Positions 49,951-57,907 of a stretch of DNA of 64,000 nucleotides are shown here, one piece after another. The stretch comes from Lysobacter sp. MMG2 (GTDB lineage: Bacteria > Pseudomonadota > Gammaproteobacteria > Xanthomonadales > Xanthomonadaceae), in NCBI RefSeq assembly GCF_016735495.2, contig NZ_JAERQY020000002.1:310001-374000 (forward strand). The letters run 5' to 3'. The position numbers and the translations under genes were made by a program. Numbering within the stretch: the stretch's first letter is position 1; every line of letters starts with the position of its first letter. The notes beneath the pieces are model-generated. The model searched no databases and was not told the DNA's origin. It saw only the letters and a program-made list of their open reading frames with translations.

Positions 49951-50348
49951 GCCCGCCCCGCTGCTAGGTCGACAATGGCTTCTTTGAAGGATTTGTCGGT
50001 CAACCGCATGTGGAAGCTCACCAAGTCACCACCCCCGCATCCGGCAAAGCATCGCCAGCAGCCACGCGGATTGCTCACGTGCGCAGATAGCGAAGCATTG
50101 CGGTCCTCGTGAAAGGGGCACGCGCCCTGCGCCCAGCCGGCTGCGTTGGGCTTGCTCAGTTTGGGGACCTGCTCCCGGTAGTAGTCGTCAGGATCTGGGA
50201 GGCGGTCGCGCCAGTTCCTCGGCAGGGTTGGCGATTGCCAGCCATTGCCGGTAGCCTTGCCCTTGCCGTACAGCGCCCGATAGCCTGCGATGGCACCCGA
50301 AGTCCGACGCCCGCCAGCGTCGGATTTTCCTTTTGTGCGGCAACTCAT
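49947..50348 (-). CDS. CHC2-type zinc-finger primase fragment or accessory
   Basis: A 133-residue protein whose second half carries the DnaG-type zinc finger: CPFHEDRNASLSAHVSN followed by GCWRCFAGCGGGDLVSF. It lacks the RNA polymerase domain of a full primase; that function is probably split with the Toprim-AAA protein encoded directly downstream. It overlaps that gene by 4 bases and the small gene upstream likewise. Confidence 0.82.
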   Translation of the reverse strand: MSCRTKGKSDAGGRRTSGAIAGYRALYGKGKATGNGWQSPTLPRNWRDRLPDPDDYYREQVPKLSKPNAAGWAQGACPFHEDRNASLSAHVSNPRGCWRCFAGCGGGDLVSFHMRLTDKSFKEAIVDLAAGRA

Positions 50349-50524
50349 AGCCGGCCCTCCCCACTTAGCAGGAGACGGGCAGCGTCCAGCAGGTCGGCCG
50401 CCTCTACGGTGCCGGGTTGCGGCTCATCTGTTGCGCTTGCGTAGGCGCTTAGTTGCTCGCATGCAGCGTCAACAAGCCCCAGCGCGAGGCCCAGCGAGGT
50501 CGTATTCTTCGTCGGCCCGTTCAT
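50345..50524 (-). CDS. Small helical accessory protein (59 aa)
   Basis: A 59-residue frame coupled at both ends by ATGA overlaps (50345-50348 and 50521-50524). The product is helical (GLALGLVDAACEQLSAYA, ADLLDAARLLLSGEG). No family recognised. The tight overlaps and a GGCGGCGG stretch before the ATG are the support. Confidence 0.55.
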   Translation of the reverse strand: MNGPTKNTTSLGLALGLVDAACEQLSAYASATDEPQPGTVEAADLLDAARLLLSGEGRL

Positions 50525-50724
50525 GCCGCCGCCTTTGAGTCGCGCGCGGCGACGCGAGAAGCGATGTAAGCGTCTACCTCGCTCGCGACCCAAGCGCTGG
50601 CCCTGCTACCCAGTTTCACGGGCTGCGGGAAGTGACCGCTGGCGATGCGACGGTAGATTTCGGATCGGGACAGACCCGTGCGTGCCTTAACGCTCGGCAG
50701 TCGCTCCAAGACTAGTGAGGGCAT
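50521..50724 (-). CDS. AlpA-family excisionase/regulator
   Basis: A 67-residue DNA-binding protein with the AlpA/MerR-like fold: RLPSVKARTGLSRSEIYRRI, FPQPVKLGSRASAW and VASEVDAYIASR. AlpA-type proteins regulate or assist excision of P4-like elements. It is the first gene of the overlapping replication cluster. Confidence 0.88.
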   Translation of the reverse strand: MPSLVLERLPSVKARTGLSRSEIYRRIASGHFPQPVKLGSRASAWVASEVDAYIASRVAARDSKAAA

Positions 50725-50814
50725 AGCTGCATTTCTCGCTCTGCCCGGGGACGTCCCGGGCTTGCGGGGAATACTTGGCTGAGCCCCCTATGTCCCTCTA
50801 CCCCAGAACATCAA

Positions 50815-51567
50815 CTAACGACGATGGTTCTGGGGAGCCCCTTCCTTCTCGACGGCAATGGCCGCTTCCAGCCCTCGTAAGAGTTCCCGGCGCCTGTCGT
50901 TGTAGTGTTTGTTGTATGCCTGCAGCGCTCGTTTTGGAAACCCCTTGTACCCAGCGGCCAAGTAGCAAATGCCTACGATCTCGTGGAACGAGCTTCCTTC
51001 GGACACGCTAGGTAGAAACTCTTTTGGATAGCGCGGAAGCGGTGGATTCTGCTGAGCGGCGGCGACCATCGCTTCCTCCGTTTCGTAGTATCCGGATACC
51101 CGAATTCGCGAACCACGCGCGGCAATCCATCCCCGGAGCAATGCGTCTTGTATTGAGCGAATTGGGCGAGGGTCGCCAGCTTTGTTGCGGGTCGGGTGGT
51201 CCGGCAGGTCTGCTTGCGCTTCACGCGCAACTTTCACCAGCGCGCTCAGTCGTGGGCCAATCGCGGCTGCCACGTTGTGACCATCGTCCTCCGGTCGCTC
51301 CTGCCAGTACCGCTCCTCAATTTTGGCGAAGGCCGTGCCATGCGCCGCATCTGGCAATCCGGCCAACGCATCCAGCTTCCGAACTAAGTCTGACGACAGC
51401 CGCTCCACGTCTTTCAGGAGCACGGCAACATCATTCCGGGCCGCCCGGGGGCTTGTGATGGCGCGAATGAAAACCAGCGTTGTGCGAAGTTCCGTCACTT
51501 GCTCGTCGCTGACACCGAGCCGGTTCAGTTCCATGAGCTGGTCTGGCGTAAAGTCTGGCCTTGCCAT
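50815..51567 (-). CDS. Unknown island protein between integrase and AlpA gene (250 aa)
   Basis: A 250-residue soluble protein. The N-terminus (LMELNRLGVSDEQVTELRTTL) is helical, the middle has a conserved-looking HPTRNKAGDPRPI segment and the C-terminus a helical YNKHYNDRRRELLRGL. No family is recognised. Similar proteins tend to sit beside integrases in such elements. It is 19 bases from the integrase stop. Confidence 0.68.
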   Translation of the reverse strand: MARPDFTPDQLMELNRLGVSDEQVTELRTTLVFIRAITSPRAARNDVAVLLKDVERLSSDLVRKLDALAGLPDAAHGTAFAKIEERYWQERPEDDGHNVAAAIGPRLSALVKVAREAQADLPDHPTRNKAGDPRPIRSIQDALLRGWIAARGSRIRVSGYYETEEAMVAAAQQNPPLPRYPKEFLPSVSEGSSFHEIVGICYLAAGYKGFPKRALQAYNKHYNDRRRELLRGLEAAIAVEKEGAPQNHRR

Positions 51568-51586
51568 CTTGCACCCTCGTGAACGG

Positions 51587-52921
51587 TCACTTCGCCTTGC
51601 GCTTGATAGGCGACACCTTGGCGGATAGGCCAGTAATCAGCCGATGCAGCGTTTTCAACGCTTCAAGCTTTTCTGCCAGGTAGTCATGGCGGTCATAGTG
51701 CCTCGCTTGGACTCCTCCCAGCCCATGGGACTGTAGTTGCGCCCGAGCATCAATGCCTACACCCTCCGCCGCTAGGCGCGTCTCGACAGTGCGGCGCAGG
51801 TCGCCCGGCGTGAACAGACCCTTTTCCAGTTCGCCAGCCTCGGCCATCGCGCTCGCAACTTCCCGAATCCGATGCTGCACGGTCGCATACACCGCGCCGG
51901 ACTCGCCCGCCGTCACGGTGAACAGGTACGGCCCCAGCCGCTCAGGGGCCATCGCCTGCAATGCGTCAGCCGCCTCAGGGATCAATGGCACGTCATGCAC
52001 TCGGGCCACTTTGCGCCGGCCCTTTGCATCGCGCAGACGCACCCTTTGGGTGTCGGCATCGTGGTCATCAGTCTTCAGCCGGGCCAACTGCTCCACGCGC
52101 TGCGCGCCGGTAAGCAAATGGAAGCGAAGCAACGCCCCCTTCGGGCCCGGCATAGCTTCGATTCGTTTCCAGTAGGCCCGAAGCTCGGCGACGGACAGGG
52201 CGCGGTCGCGCGCATTGGAGCCACCATCAATCGCAGCCAGATCGCGGGCCGGGTTGGTAGTAACGCGCAGTTCGCGCAGAGCCGCCAGCCCACGGGCATC
52301 TTGCCGGGCACGAATCGCCGCCTGATAGGCCGCCAATAGATAGGCACGTAACTTCCGAGCCTCAGTCAACTTCCCGTCGTCGGTTACCTTCGCAACAACT
52401 GCCAGCAGGTCATCCATGCCTACGTCGTCGGCCGGAGTTGCCCACAGCTTGGGCCATGGTTGCTCTACGTGCCGCTTGATCGCCGCCGCCACAGCCGGCG
52501 CACTGGCCTTGCCATCCCGCTCCAATTGTCTGACGTATGCACCAAGTAGCGCGCCCAGCGTTGCCGCTTGTCGCGCCTCAGCCACTTCTTGGGCCTTGAT
52601 CGCCGCCGCGCGCTCTAGCTCGGCTTGGCGACGCTCAGTGTCCAGGACCACACGCAGATCACGGTCGCCACGCAGGTATCGGTCGCTCAGCTTCCGGGCC
52701 TCCCGCTTTGCCTTGTCCAGCGTCATGCCGGATTTACCGTTGGCGTCGTGGCTACCCAACGGCAGATCGTCATAGCGGCCAACAGAGTCGCGGTAGCGAA
52801 AATAGAACCTTGCGCCATGGGGGCCGCCCTTGGCTCTCAGCGCCCCTTCATTCCGGTTGCCTGGCTCCGAAAGCCACTCGCCCGGCCTCAGTGCCGCCAA
52901 CCCCCTCACGGTGATACCCAT
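51587..52921 (-). CDS. P4-type tyrosine integrase
   Basis: A 444-residue recombinase. The N-terminal arm-binding domain (DUF4102-like, about 20-100) is followed by a core-binding domain and the catalytic domain. Catalytic residues are the Arg in LLTGAQRVEQL (near 273), GDLRRT (near 371, where the usual His of HxLRRT is replaced by Gly), QLQSHGLG, and the Tyr in HYDRHDY (near 407). The Gly variant may be tolerated in this branch. It sits 141 bases from the right core repeat, and the right arm motifs overlap its start. Confidence 0.92.
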   Translation of the reverse strand: MGITVRGLAALRPGEWLSEPGNRNEGALRAKGGPHGARFYFRYRDSVGRYDDLPLGSHDANGKSGMTLDKAKREARKLSDRYLRGDRDLRVVLDTERRQAELERAAAIKAQEVAEARQAATLGALLGAYVRQLERDGKASAPAVAAAIKRHVEQPWPKLWATPADDVGMDDLLAVVAKVTDDGKLTEARKLRAYLLAAYQAAIRARQDARGLAALRELRVTTNPARDLAAIDGGSNARDRALSVAELRAYWKRIEAMPGPKGALLRFHLLTGAQRVEQLARLKTDDHDADTQRVRLRDAKGRRKVARVHDVPLIPEAADALQAMAPERLGPYLFTVTAGESGAVYATVQHRIREVASAMAEAGELEKGLFTPGDLRRTVETRLAAEGVGIDARAQLQSHGLGGVQARHYDRHDYLAEKLEALKTLHRLITGLSAKVSPIKRKAK

Positions 52922-52925
52922 GGCC

Positions 52926-52948
52926 CAGTCCCTACTCGGTCCCTACTC
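52926..52948. promoter_or_regulatory. Right pair of (C/G)AGTCCCTAC-like motifs, candidate integrase arm sites
   Basis: CAGTCCCTAC at 52926 and CGGTCCCTAC at 52937 repeat with the same 11-base spacing and orientation as the left pair. They lie just upstream of the integrase start, so they could also be autoregulatory. Confidence 0.6.
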
Positions 52949-53062
52949 GTTACAGGATTGTGCGGGACAACAAGGGACGCCACAAGACCACTATACCAAG
53001 CGTTTTCAGCACGTTACTGATACCACAGGGATCTGGCGGGACAGCTCGGGATGCCTAACGAA

Positions 53063-53113
53063 GGGATTGAAAATCCCCGTGTCGGGGGTTCGATTCCCTC
53101 CCCGGCCACCATT
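53063..53113. repeat. Right 51-bp attachment repeat
   Basis: The sequence is identical to 34438-34488. It contains only the 3' part of tRNA-Phe (no acceptor 5' strand or D arm), so it is not a functional tRNA. Confidence 0.95.
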
Positions 53114-53120
53114 CAAATTC

Positions 53121-53160
53121 AAAAGCCCAGTAAGGCCACCGGCCTTACTGGGCTTTTTGT
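53121..53160 (+). terminator. Native terminator of tRNA-Phe, now beyond the island
   Basis: AGCCCAGTAAGGCC, a short loop and GGCCTTACTGGGCT followed by TTTTTG. It begins eight bases after the right repeat, where it would have followed tRNA-Phe before the island entered. Confidence 0.85.
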
Positions 53161-53218
53161 TGTGCGCAGTTGCCGGAACCCGGGGAGGCCGCGGAAGTTA
53201 CGTGGTCAACCTGGTGCG

Positions 53219-53689
53219 CTGCTGAGGCTAAACGAGCACTTGGAAGCCAGCGGTGCAGAACTGATCGCCTTAGATGGCAGCGCCTGGCAATCGGCAAAGA
53301 CGCTGATGGAGTTGCGACACCGGCTCGTGCATTACACGCACGACTGGCTCGATGGAGGCACCGAGGACCTCATGAGGGCCACCTCACTTCTCGAATCGGA
53401 TTTGCTGCCGCGCTTGCGAGCAAGTTTCACGTTCTTGGCGCCTGATGCCGACGTCCTCAATACAGTCGCCGCCGGGCGTTTCCGGCACCGCGTCCCGCGT
53501 GGCCGAAAGCGCGGCATCAAGTCGGCCTCGTCGGAAACCGCTCCTGTCGTAACCGCGGCTTGGTGGCTAGTCGTTAGCCCGCTCGGCACCTCCCCAAATC
53601 GCAGCTTGTGGCGGTGCCTCGGCACTCTTACGCTTCCAAGGCGGCGAAGTTCTGCCGCATGGCCCGCGTCAAATCCACAGGGGGATTGA
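53219..53689 (+). pseudogene. HEPN-like gene remnant
   Basis: The frame has no convincing start and continues back into the right repeat. Residues around 53240-53420 read as protein: NEHLEASGAELIALDGSAW, LMELRHRLVHYTHDWLDGG and TSLLESDLLPRLRASF. RHRLVH fits the RxxxxH motif of HEPN RNases, with the flanking helices. The later part looks non-coding in composition. It is probably the decayed 3' half of a HEPN-type gene cut by the island or an earlier insertion; a toxin role is only a guess. Confidence 0.35.
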
Positions 53690-54139
53690 ATGGAGCAGCA
53701 GCAAGAGGAAGAACTCGACGGCATCGTTTGTCCAATCGCCGACGAACCGAACACCTTCTATTACGCCTTCTGCAAAACAGAGAACCGACGCATCCGAGGC
53801 GCTACAAACCAGTACGTCGTAGCGGAGAACAGTGCGAAGCATCACGCCCATCAGACTGGCCACGAGACTTCCGTGGAACAGGACAAGAGCAAGGCCCTGC
53901 TTGGCATCCCGTGCAGCGGCAACGGGTGCGGTTACATCCATTCCATGGTTCTTGAAGGCCCTTCAATCAGATTGCGGAACTCGCATCCGTCCAAATCGAT
54001 CGAGGTGAAGGTGTACTGGGCGACCATCATGGGTGAGGCGTACAACACGTACACCCTATTCCCAGGCGATGACACGGTGTACCAGGGGCCCGGCGAGCCT
54101 TATATCGGTGTTTCGAAGATCAAGACCAAGATTGTTTGA
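53690..54139 (+). CDS. Unknown protein with Cys-rich centre (149 aa)
   Basis: A 149-residue soluble protein. The N-terminus (EQQQEEELDG) is acidic, the centre has CSGNGCGYIHS and the C-terminus a beta-rich KVYWATIMGEAYNTYTLFPG. No family is recognised. The ATG follows AGGGGGA and directly abuts the stop of the HEPN-like remnant, suggesting an old operon. Confidence 0.62.
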   Translation: MEQQQEEELDGIVCPIADEPNTFYYAFCKTENRRIRGATNQYVVAENSAKHHAHQTGHETSVEQDKSKALLGIPCSGNGCGYIHSMVLEGPSIRLRNSHPSKSIEVKVYWATIMGEAYNTYTLFPGDDTVYQGPGEPYIGVSKIKTKIV

Positions 54140-54147
54140 CGGTTTGC

Positions 54148-54173
54148 GTCGCCGCGGCCCATGCCGCGGCGAC
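54148..54173. repeat. Strong hairpin after the 149-aa gene
   Basis: GTCGCCGCGG, six bases, CCGCGGCGAC. There is no T run. It is nine bases after the stop at 54139. The rest of the 363-base gap to 54502 holds only the terminator at 54431. Confidence 0.5.
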
Positions 54174-54430
54174 CGCTCTCGGCAATTTGAACAAGGAATA
54201 GATGCACCGCATCACGCGCCTGATCGACGTCTCAGAGTCACCAACTTCTCACCTGCACCGCGAACCGCTCAAGCGCTCAATCGGAGCCGTGAGCTGCTCA
54301 ACGTCATCCGTAATGTAACCAGCAGCAGCGTCAGCTTCTTGGCTGTGCGCTAGGATCCTCTTCAGCGCATGGGCGGACGCGTCCATGGCCTCCAGGACGG
54401 GCGGCGCAGCGGGTCACCATGAACAATCGT

Positions 54431-54466
54431 AGCCCAGTAAGGCCCGACGGCCTTACTGGGCTTTTG
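54431..54466 (+). terminator. Second copy of the AGCCCAGTAAGGCC terminator
   Basis: The arms are identical to those of the tRNA-Phe terminator at 53121 with a different loop, followed by TTTTGCTTC. The copies flank the 1.3-kb segment with the HEPN-like remnant. Confidence 0.75.
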
Positions 54467-54502
54467 CTTCTTGAAACCTCGGCGCGGTCGGCCGACGTTC
54501 TC

Positions 54503-54952
54503 TCAGCGACTGACGCGTGTCGTCCTGCCGTCGGATGCGACCTGGACGCGGTCACCCACGCGGAACTCATTGACGCTTCCTTCCTGCGTGACCGCGATGG
54601 TGCGGCCGGACTCCAGTTCGACGGTCACTTCGATGCCGGATCTGCCTCCGCGGCTCGCGCGGTTTCCGACCGCGCCACCTGCGACTGCACCGGCCACCGC
54701 ACCGGCCGTGTTCGCCCGGCGTCCGCCGCCGATCGTGCTCCCGGCGATGCCGCCCAGGGCGGCACCGGTGGCGGTTCCTACACCGCGCGAGTCGTTCTGG
54801 ATGGTCACTGCCAGCACGCGCCGGACCTTGCCCCACTCCACTGAGCGGGCTGTCCCGACCTCGCTGCTGCCGACGGTCTGCGCCATCAAGTCGGGAACCA
54901 TCAGAAGAGACAACACCACGCACAGCCCGAAAGTACCGAACTTCGCTTTCAT
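54503..54952 (-). CDS. Glycine-zipper outer-membrane/periplasmic protein
   Basis: A 149-residue exported protein (signal ending VPDLMAQ). The middle has two glycine-zipper segments (GAALGGIAGSTIGGG and AGAVAGAVAGGAVGN) of the 2TM/SlyB-17 kDa type, and the C-terminal part is a small beta domain (VTVELESGRTIAV). Related proteins stabilise the envelope. The ATG at 54952 follows AAGGGGATCAGG. It is a single gene. Confidence 0.8.
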   Translation of the reverse strand: MKAKFGTFGLCVVLSLLMVPDLMAQTVGSSEVGTARSVEWGKVRRVLAVTIQNDSRGVGTATGAALGGIAGSTIGGGRRANTAGAVAGAVAGGAVGNRASRGGRSGIEVTVELESGRTIAVTQEGSVNEFRVGDRVQVASDGRTTRVSR

Positions 54953-55597
54953 CCTGATCCCCTTCGCGGTTGGAGTTGAGGCGCCTAGGTTCACGAGCGA
55001 GTTACGCTCCCCGTCGTGAAGCGATGGTGAAACGACCAAGAGCCGCGACACGCGGCCGTTCGGTAGCCGCAATGCTCGATGACACTGCGGCATGCGCAGC
55101 GCGCAGCTGCTTGATCGCCGAGCTTCACTCGCCTTTCGACATGGACCGCCATGCACTGGAAGGAACGGAACGCGTTGACGACGCAACAACGAAAGACTCC
55201 TTTCCAACAACGCGCGGTCGCGTAAGCGAAGCGGCAAACGCTGTCCCTTTCACGCCAGCTTCCAAAGCAAGTTGCGCGCCAACTCGCTTGCGACGAATGG
55301 CAGTTGCGATTGATTCATCCGCGGCGTATCAATCGATGCTGGCAGGCACGCTGAGATGGTGTTCCGGCAGCCGCAATGGCTGCACAGGACTGGAACATCC
55401 CGAAGTGAATCTCTCACGCGCGTGTCGCGCACGGAGTGCGCGCGCCCCGATGGATCGACGGTTGCTTCGTCGGCGAACGCTCTCGAAGGCCTGGCGCATT
55501 GCCCTCGGAAAACCCTGTTGAAACGAGCGCTTTCAGCTCTTCCCCACCATGTGGAGTGCATCCACGTGACAGGTAACTGCACGCCGGAGGAGATCGT
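54953..55597. other. 645-base stretch without a supported gene
   Basis: Open frames on both strands here (for example 54970-55521 plus and 55250-55615 minus) lack ribosome-binding sites and recognisable domains, and their codon use does not look like that of neighbours. It probably holds the promoters of the glycine-zipper gene and the epoxide-hydrolase gene and perhaps an eroded gene. Confidence 0.4.
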
Positions 55598-56932
55598 ATG
55601 CGGAAGGTGACTCACCCTGACCTTTTGACCAGACGCAGGCTCTGCGGAGCTGCGGCCGCGACGATCGCTGCCGCACCGCTCGGACTGCTCAGTTGCTCAG
55701 ACGGGAACAAAGCCATGAACGAAGTCGCAGAGAAGAAGCCGGCAGCGGCCAGCGCGTCCGCCGAGATCCGGCCGTTCGAATTCAAAGCTACGCAGGCCGA
55801 CCTGGCGGACCTGAAACGTCGCATCGAGGCCACCCGTTGGCCCGAGCGCGAAACGGTGAACGACTCCACTCAGGGCGTCCAGTTGGCCGTGATGAAGAAG
55901 CTCGCCGACCATTGGGCGAAGAACTACGACTGGCGCAAGACGGAAGCCCGGATCAACTCCGTTCCCAACTTCATCACCAACATCGACGGGCTGGACATCC
56001 ATTTCATGCATGCCAAGTCCAAGCATGAGAACGCGCTTCCGTTGCTGGTGGCGCACGGATGGCCGGGATCCTTCGTCGAGCAGATGAAGCTGATCGGCCC
56101 GCTCACCGATCCCACCGCGCACGGCGGCACCGAGGCCGATGCATTCCATCTGATCATTCCTTCGATGCCGGGCTACGGCTTCTCCGGAAAGCCCACGGCG
56201 ACCGGCTGGAATCCCCCGCGCATCGCCGACGCATACAACGAACTCATGAAGCGTCTCGGCTATACGAAGTGGGGAGCGCAGGGCGGCGACTGGGGCGCGA
56301 TCGTCGTGGACCTGATGGCGCTCAAGAAGCCGCCCGGCCTCGTCGGCATCCACACCAACATGGCCGGCGTGGTTCCACCCGAGATTGACCAGGCGATGTT
56401 CCATGGCCAAGCCATTCCGGAAGGCCTGTCGGAAGAAGAACGCCACTGCTGCGAGCAACTCCTCTTCACCTACAAGCACATCGGCTACGCGATCATGATG
56501 GGCGACAGGCCCCAGACATTGACGGGGCTTTCGGATTCGCCGGTGGGGCTGGCGGCTTTCATGCTCGATCACGATCCCAAGAGCTACGACATGATCGCGC
56601 GCTCGGTGAACGGAACTCCCGAAGGACTGACGCCGGATGACGTGCTCGACAACATCACCCTGTTCTGGCTGACCAATACGCCGATCTCCGCGGCGCAGCT
56701 TTACTGGGAGAACAAGACGCCCTACTTCGCAGTCAAGGGCGTCACGATCCCGGTCGCGGTCAGCGCATTTCCCGACGAACTCTATACCGCTCCGAAGAGC
56801 TGGTCCGAGAAGGCGTATCCCAAGCTCGTGTACTACAACCGCCCCGCGAAGGGCGGGCACTATGCGGCGTGGGAACAGCCCGCGCTGCTTTCCAAGGACG
56901 TGCGCGAAGGGTTCAAGACGCTGCGTGGATGA
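55598..56932 (+). CDS. Epoxide hydrolase-like alpha/beta hydrolase, Tat-type lipoprotein signal
   Basis: A 444-residue enzyme with an epoxide-hydrolase N-terminal (EHN) domain (RPFEFKATQADLADLKRRI, YDWRKTEARIN) and a hydrolase core: VAHGWPGSF (oxyanion region), GGDWGA with the nucleophile Asp, and KGGHYAAWEQP with the catalytic His. The N-terminus TRRRLCGAAAATIAAAPLGL ending LLSC has a twin-arginine followed by a lipobox, so it is probably exported folded and lipid-anchored. Such enzymes hydrolyse epoxides; the substrate is unknown. Confidence 0.86.
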   Translation: MRKVTHPDLLTRRRLCGAAAATIAAAPLGLLSCSDGNKAMNEVAEKKPAAASASAEIRPFEFKATQADLADLKRRIEATRWPERETVNDSTQGVQLAVMKKLADHWAKNYDWRKTEARINSVPNFITNIDGLDIHFMHAKSKHENALPLLVAHGWPGSFVEQMKLIGPLTDPTAHGGTEADAFHLIIPSMPGYGFSGKPTATGWNPPRIADAYNELMKRLGYTKWGAQGGDWGAIVVDLMALKKPPGLVGIHTNMAGVVPPEIDQAMFHGQAIPEGLSEEERHCCEQLLFTYKHIGYAIMMGDRPQTLTGLSDSPVGLAAFMLDHDPKSYDMIARSVNGTPEGLTPDDVLDNITLFWLTNTPISAAQLYWENKTPYFAVKGVTIPVAVSAFPDELYTAPKSWSEKAYPKLVYYNRPAKGGHYAAWEQPALLSKDVREGFKTLRG

Positions 56933-56983
56933 GTCGCACCGGATGCAGCCGGGCGTGTCCCGGCTGCATGGCTCACGCAGTGG

Positions 56984-57895
56984 TTAGGGCGTGCTCGGCG
57001 ACGCGGCCGAAGCAATGGTCGCGCTGTCGATTTCCTTCCAGCCGCTGTCCGGATCGAATTTCGTCATCGCCTTCGCGATGCCGCCGCCTTCCGGGCCGAG
57101 GTCCTGCTCGAACACCTGCCCGTCGTGGCTGATGATGAAGCTCATGACGCCGCTGTCGCCGTAGCGCGCGGGCCATGCGACCAGCGCGAAGCCGCGGCTC
57201 ATGTGGTCGCCGAGGAGATAGCTGTAGGCCCCGCGTGGCGCCGACGGCCCCTGCGCCTCGAGGATGCGGAAGTGGTAACCATGCCACTCGCCCTGCGGCG
57301 TGTCGTCGCCGAACAGCGGGCCCAGCGGACTCTCTTCGTCGTTCTTGTCGTCCCAGTACAGCCCGTCGTGCTTTCCGTCGGTGCTGACGAACTTGCGCGC
57401 GTACTCGAGCACGCCATCACCGTTGCGATCCACCGAGGCGTAGTCCATCTGTGCATCGTGATAGGCGAGCATCGCCTGCACCGTGTCCAGCTCATTGCGG
57501 CCGATGCGTCGCGCGCGGATTTCCGGCTCACCGGCCTTCAGGTTGAATGCCCAGCCGCTCGTGCCCTTCTCCAAGGGAACCGGCAGCGTCCACGCTTCCG
57601 GGCCCACGACGAGGATCGCCCGCGTCGGCGATGGCGACTGGAAGGAATGGCGCTGGCGATAACGCTTGAGGAAGGCGTCGACGTCCTCACGATCCACGCT
57701 GCCGACCGGGATATAGGTTTTCCAATCCGGGCCGAGCACGGCGGACAGCTTCGCCTCGTCGGCCTTGCTCGCACCAAGCGCGGCAACCAGCGCCTGCGCG
57801 GCGGCATCCGGCGTCGGGAACGACTGCTGGGCCTGCGCCGGCCATGCAAGCGCCGCCAGGCACACCAGCAGCGGGAGACGGATCGGACGGATCAT
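56984..57895 (-). CDS. DUF2950 family exported protein
   Basis: A 303-residue periplasmic protein (signal ending LAWPAQAQ). It has FPTPDAAAQALVAAL, YHDAQMDYASVDRNGDGVLEYARKF and HGYHFRILEAQGPSAPRGAYSYL, typical of DUF2950. Function is unknown. It lies 12 bases downstream of a DUF3300 gene, a recurrent pairing in proteobacteria, so they are co-transcribed. Confidence 0.85.
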   Translation of the reverse strand: MIRPIRLPLLVCLAALAWPAQAQQSFPTPDAAAQALVAALGASKADEAKLSAVLGPDWKTYIPVGSVDREDVDAFLKRYRQRHSFQSPSPTRAILVVGPEAWTLPVPLEKGTSGWAFNLKAGEPEIRARRIGRNELDTVQAMLAYHDAQMDYASVDRNGDGVLEYARKFVSTDGKHDGLYWDDKNDEESPLGPLFGDDTPQGEWHGYHFRILEAQGPSAPRGAYSYLLGDHMSRGFALVAWPARYGDSGVMSFIISHDGQVFEQDLGPEGGGIAKAMTKFDPDSGWKEIDSATIASAASPSTP

Positions 57896-57907
57896 CGAGC
57901 CTCTCCT

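Larger units (their letters stand above)
34489..53062. mobile_element. Integrative genomic island in tRNA-Phe
   Basis: The segment lies between perfect 51-bp repeats of the tRNA-Phe 3' part. It contains a tyrosine integrase beside the right repeat, an AlpA-type regulator, primase/helicase-type genes, and a cassette-like cargo region from 35.6 to 47.1 kb. Base composition drops visibly in much of the cargo. There are no capsid, portal, terminase or conjugation genes, so it is a satellite-like or degraded element. Core-type REP hairpins are absent inside it, while the paired hairpins inside it are absent outside. Confidence 0.9.

Noticed and set aside
47094..53062. Complete prophage
   Set aside because: No capsid, tail, portal, terminase or lysis genes were found; only integration and replication functions are present.
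53063..53110. Second tRNA-Phe
   Set aside because: Only the anticodon-stem-to-CCA part is present; the acceptor 5' strand and D arm are missing, so it is the island's right attachment repeat.
54970..55521. 183-residue plus-strand open frame
   Set aside because: No ribosome-binding site, no domain, and Arg/Ala/Ser-rich composition; overlapping minus-strand frames look no better.
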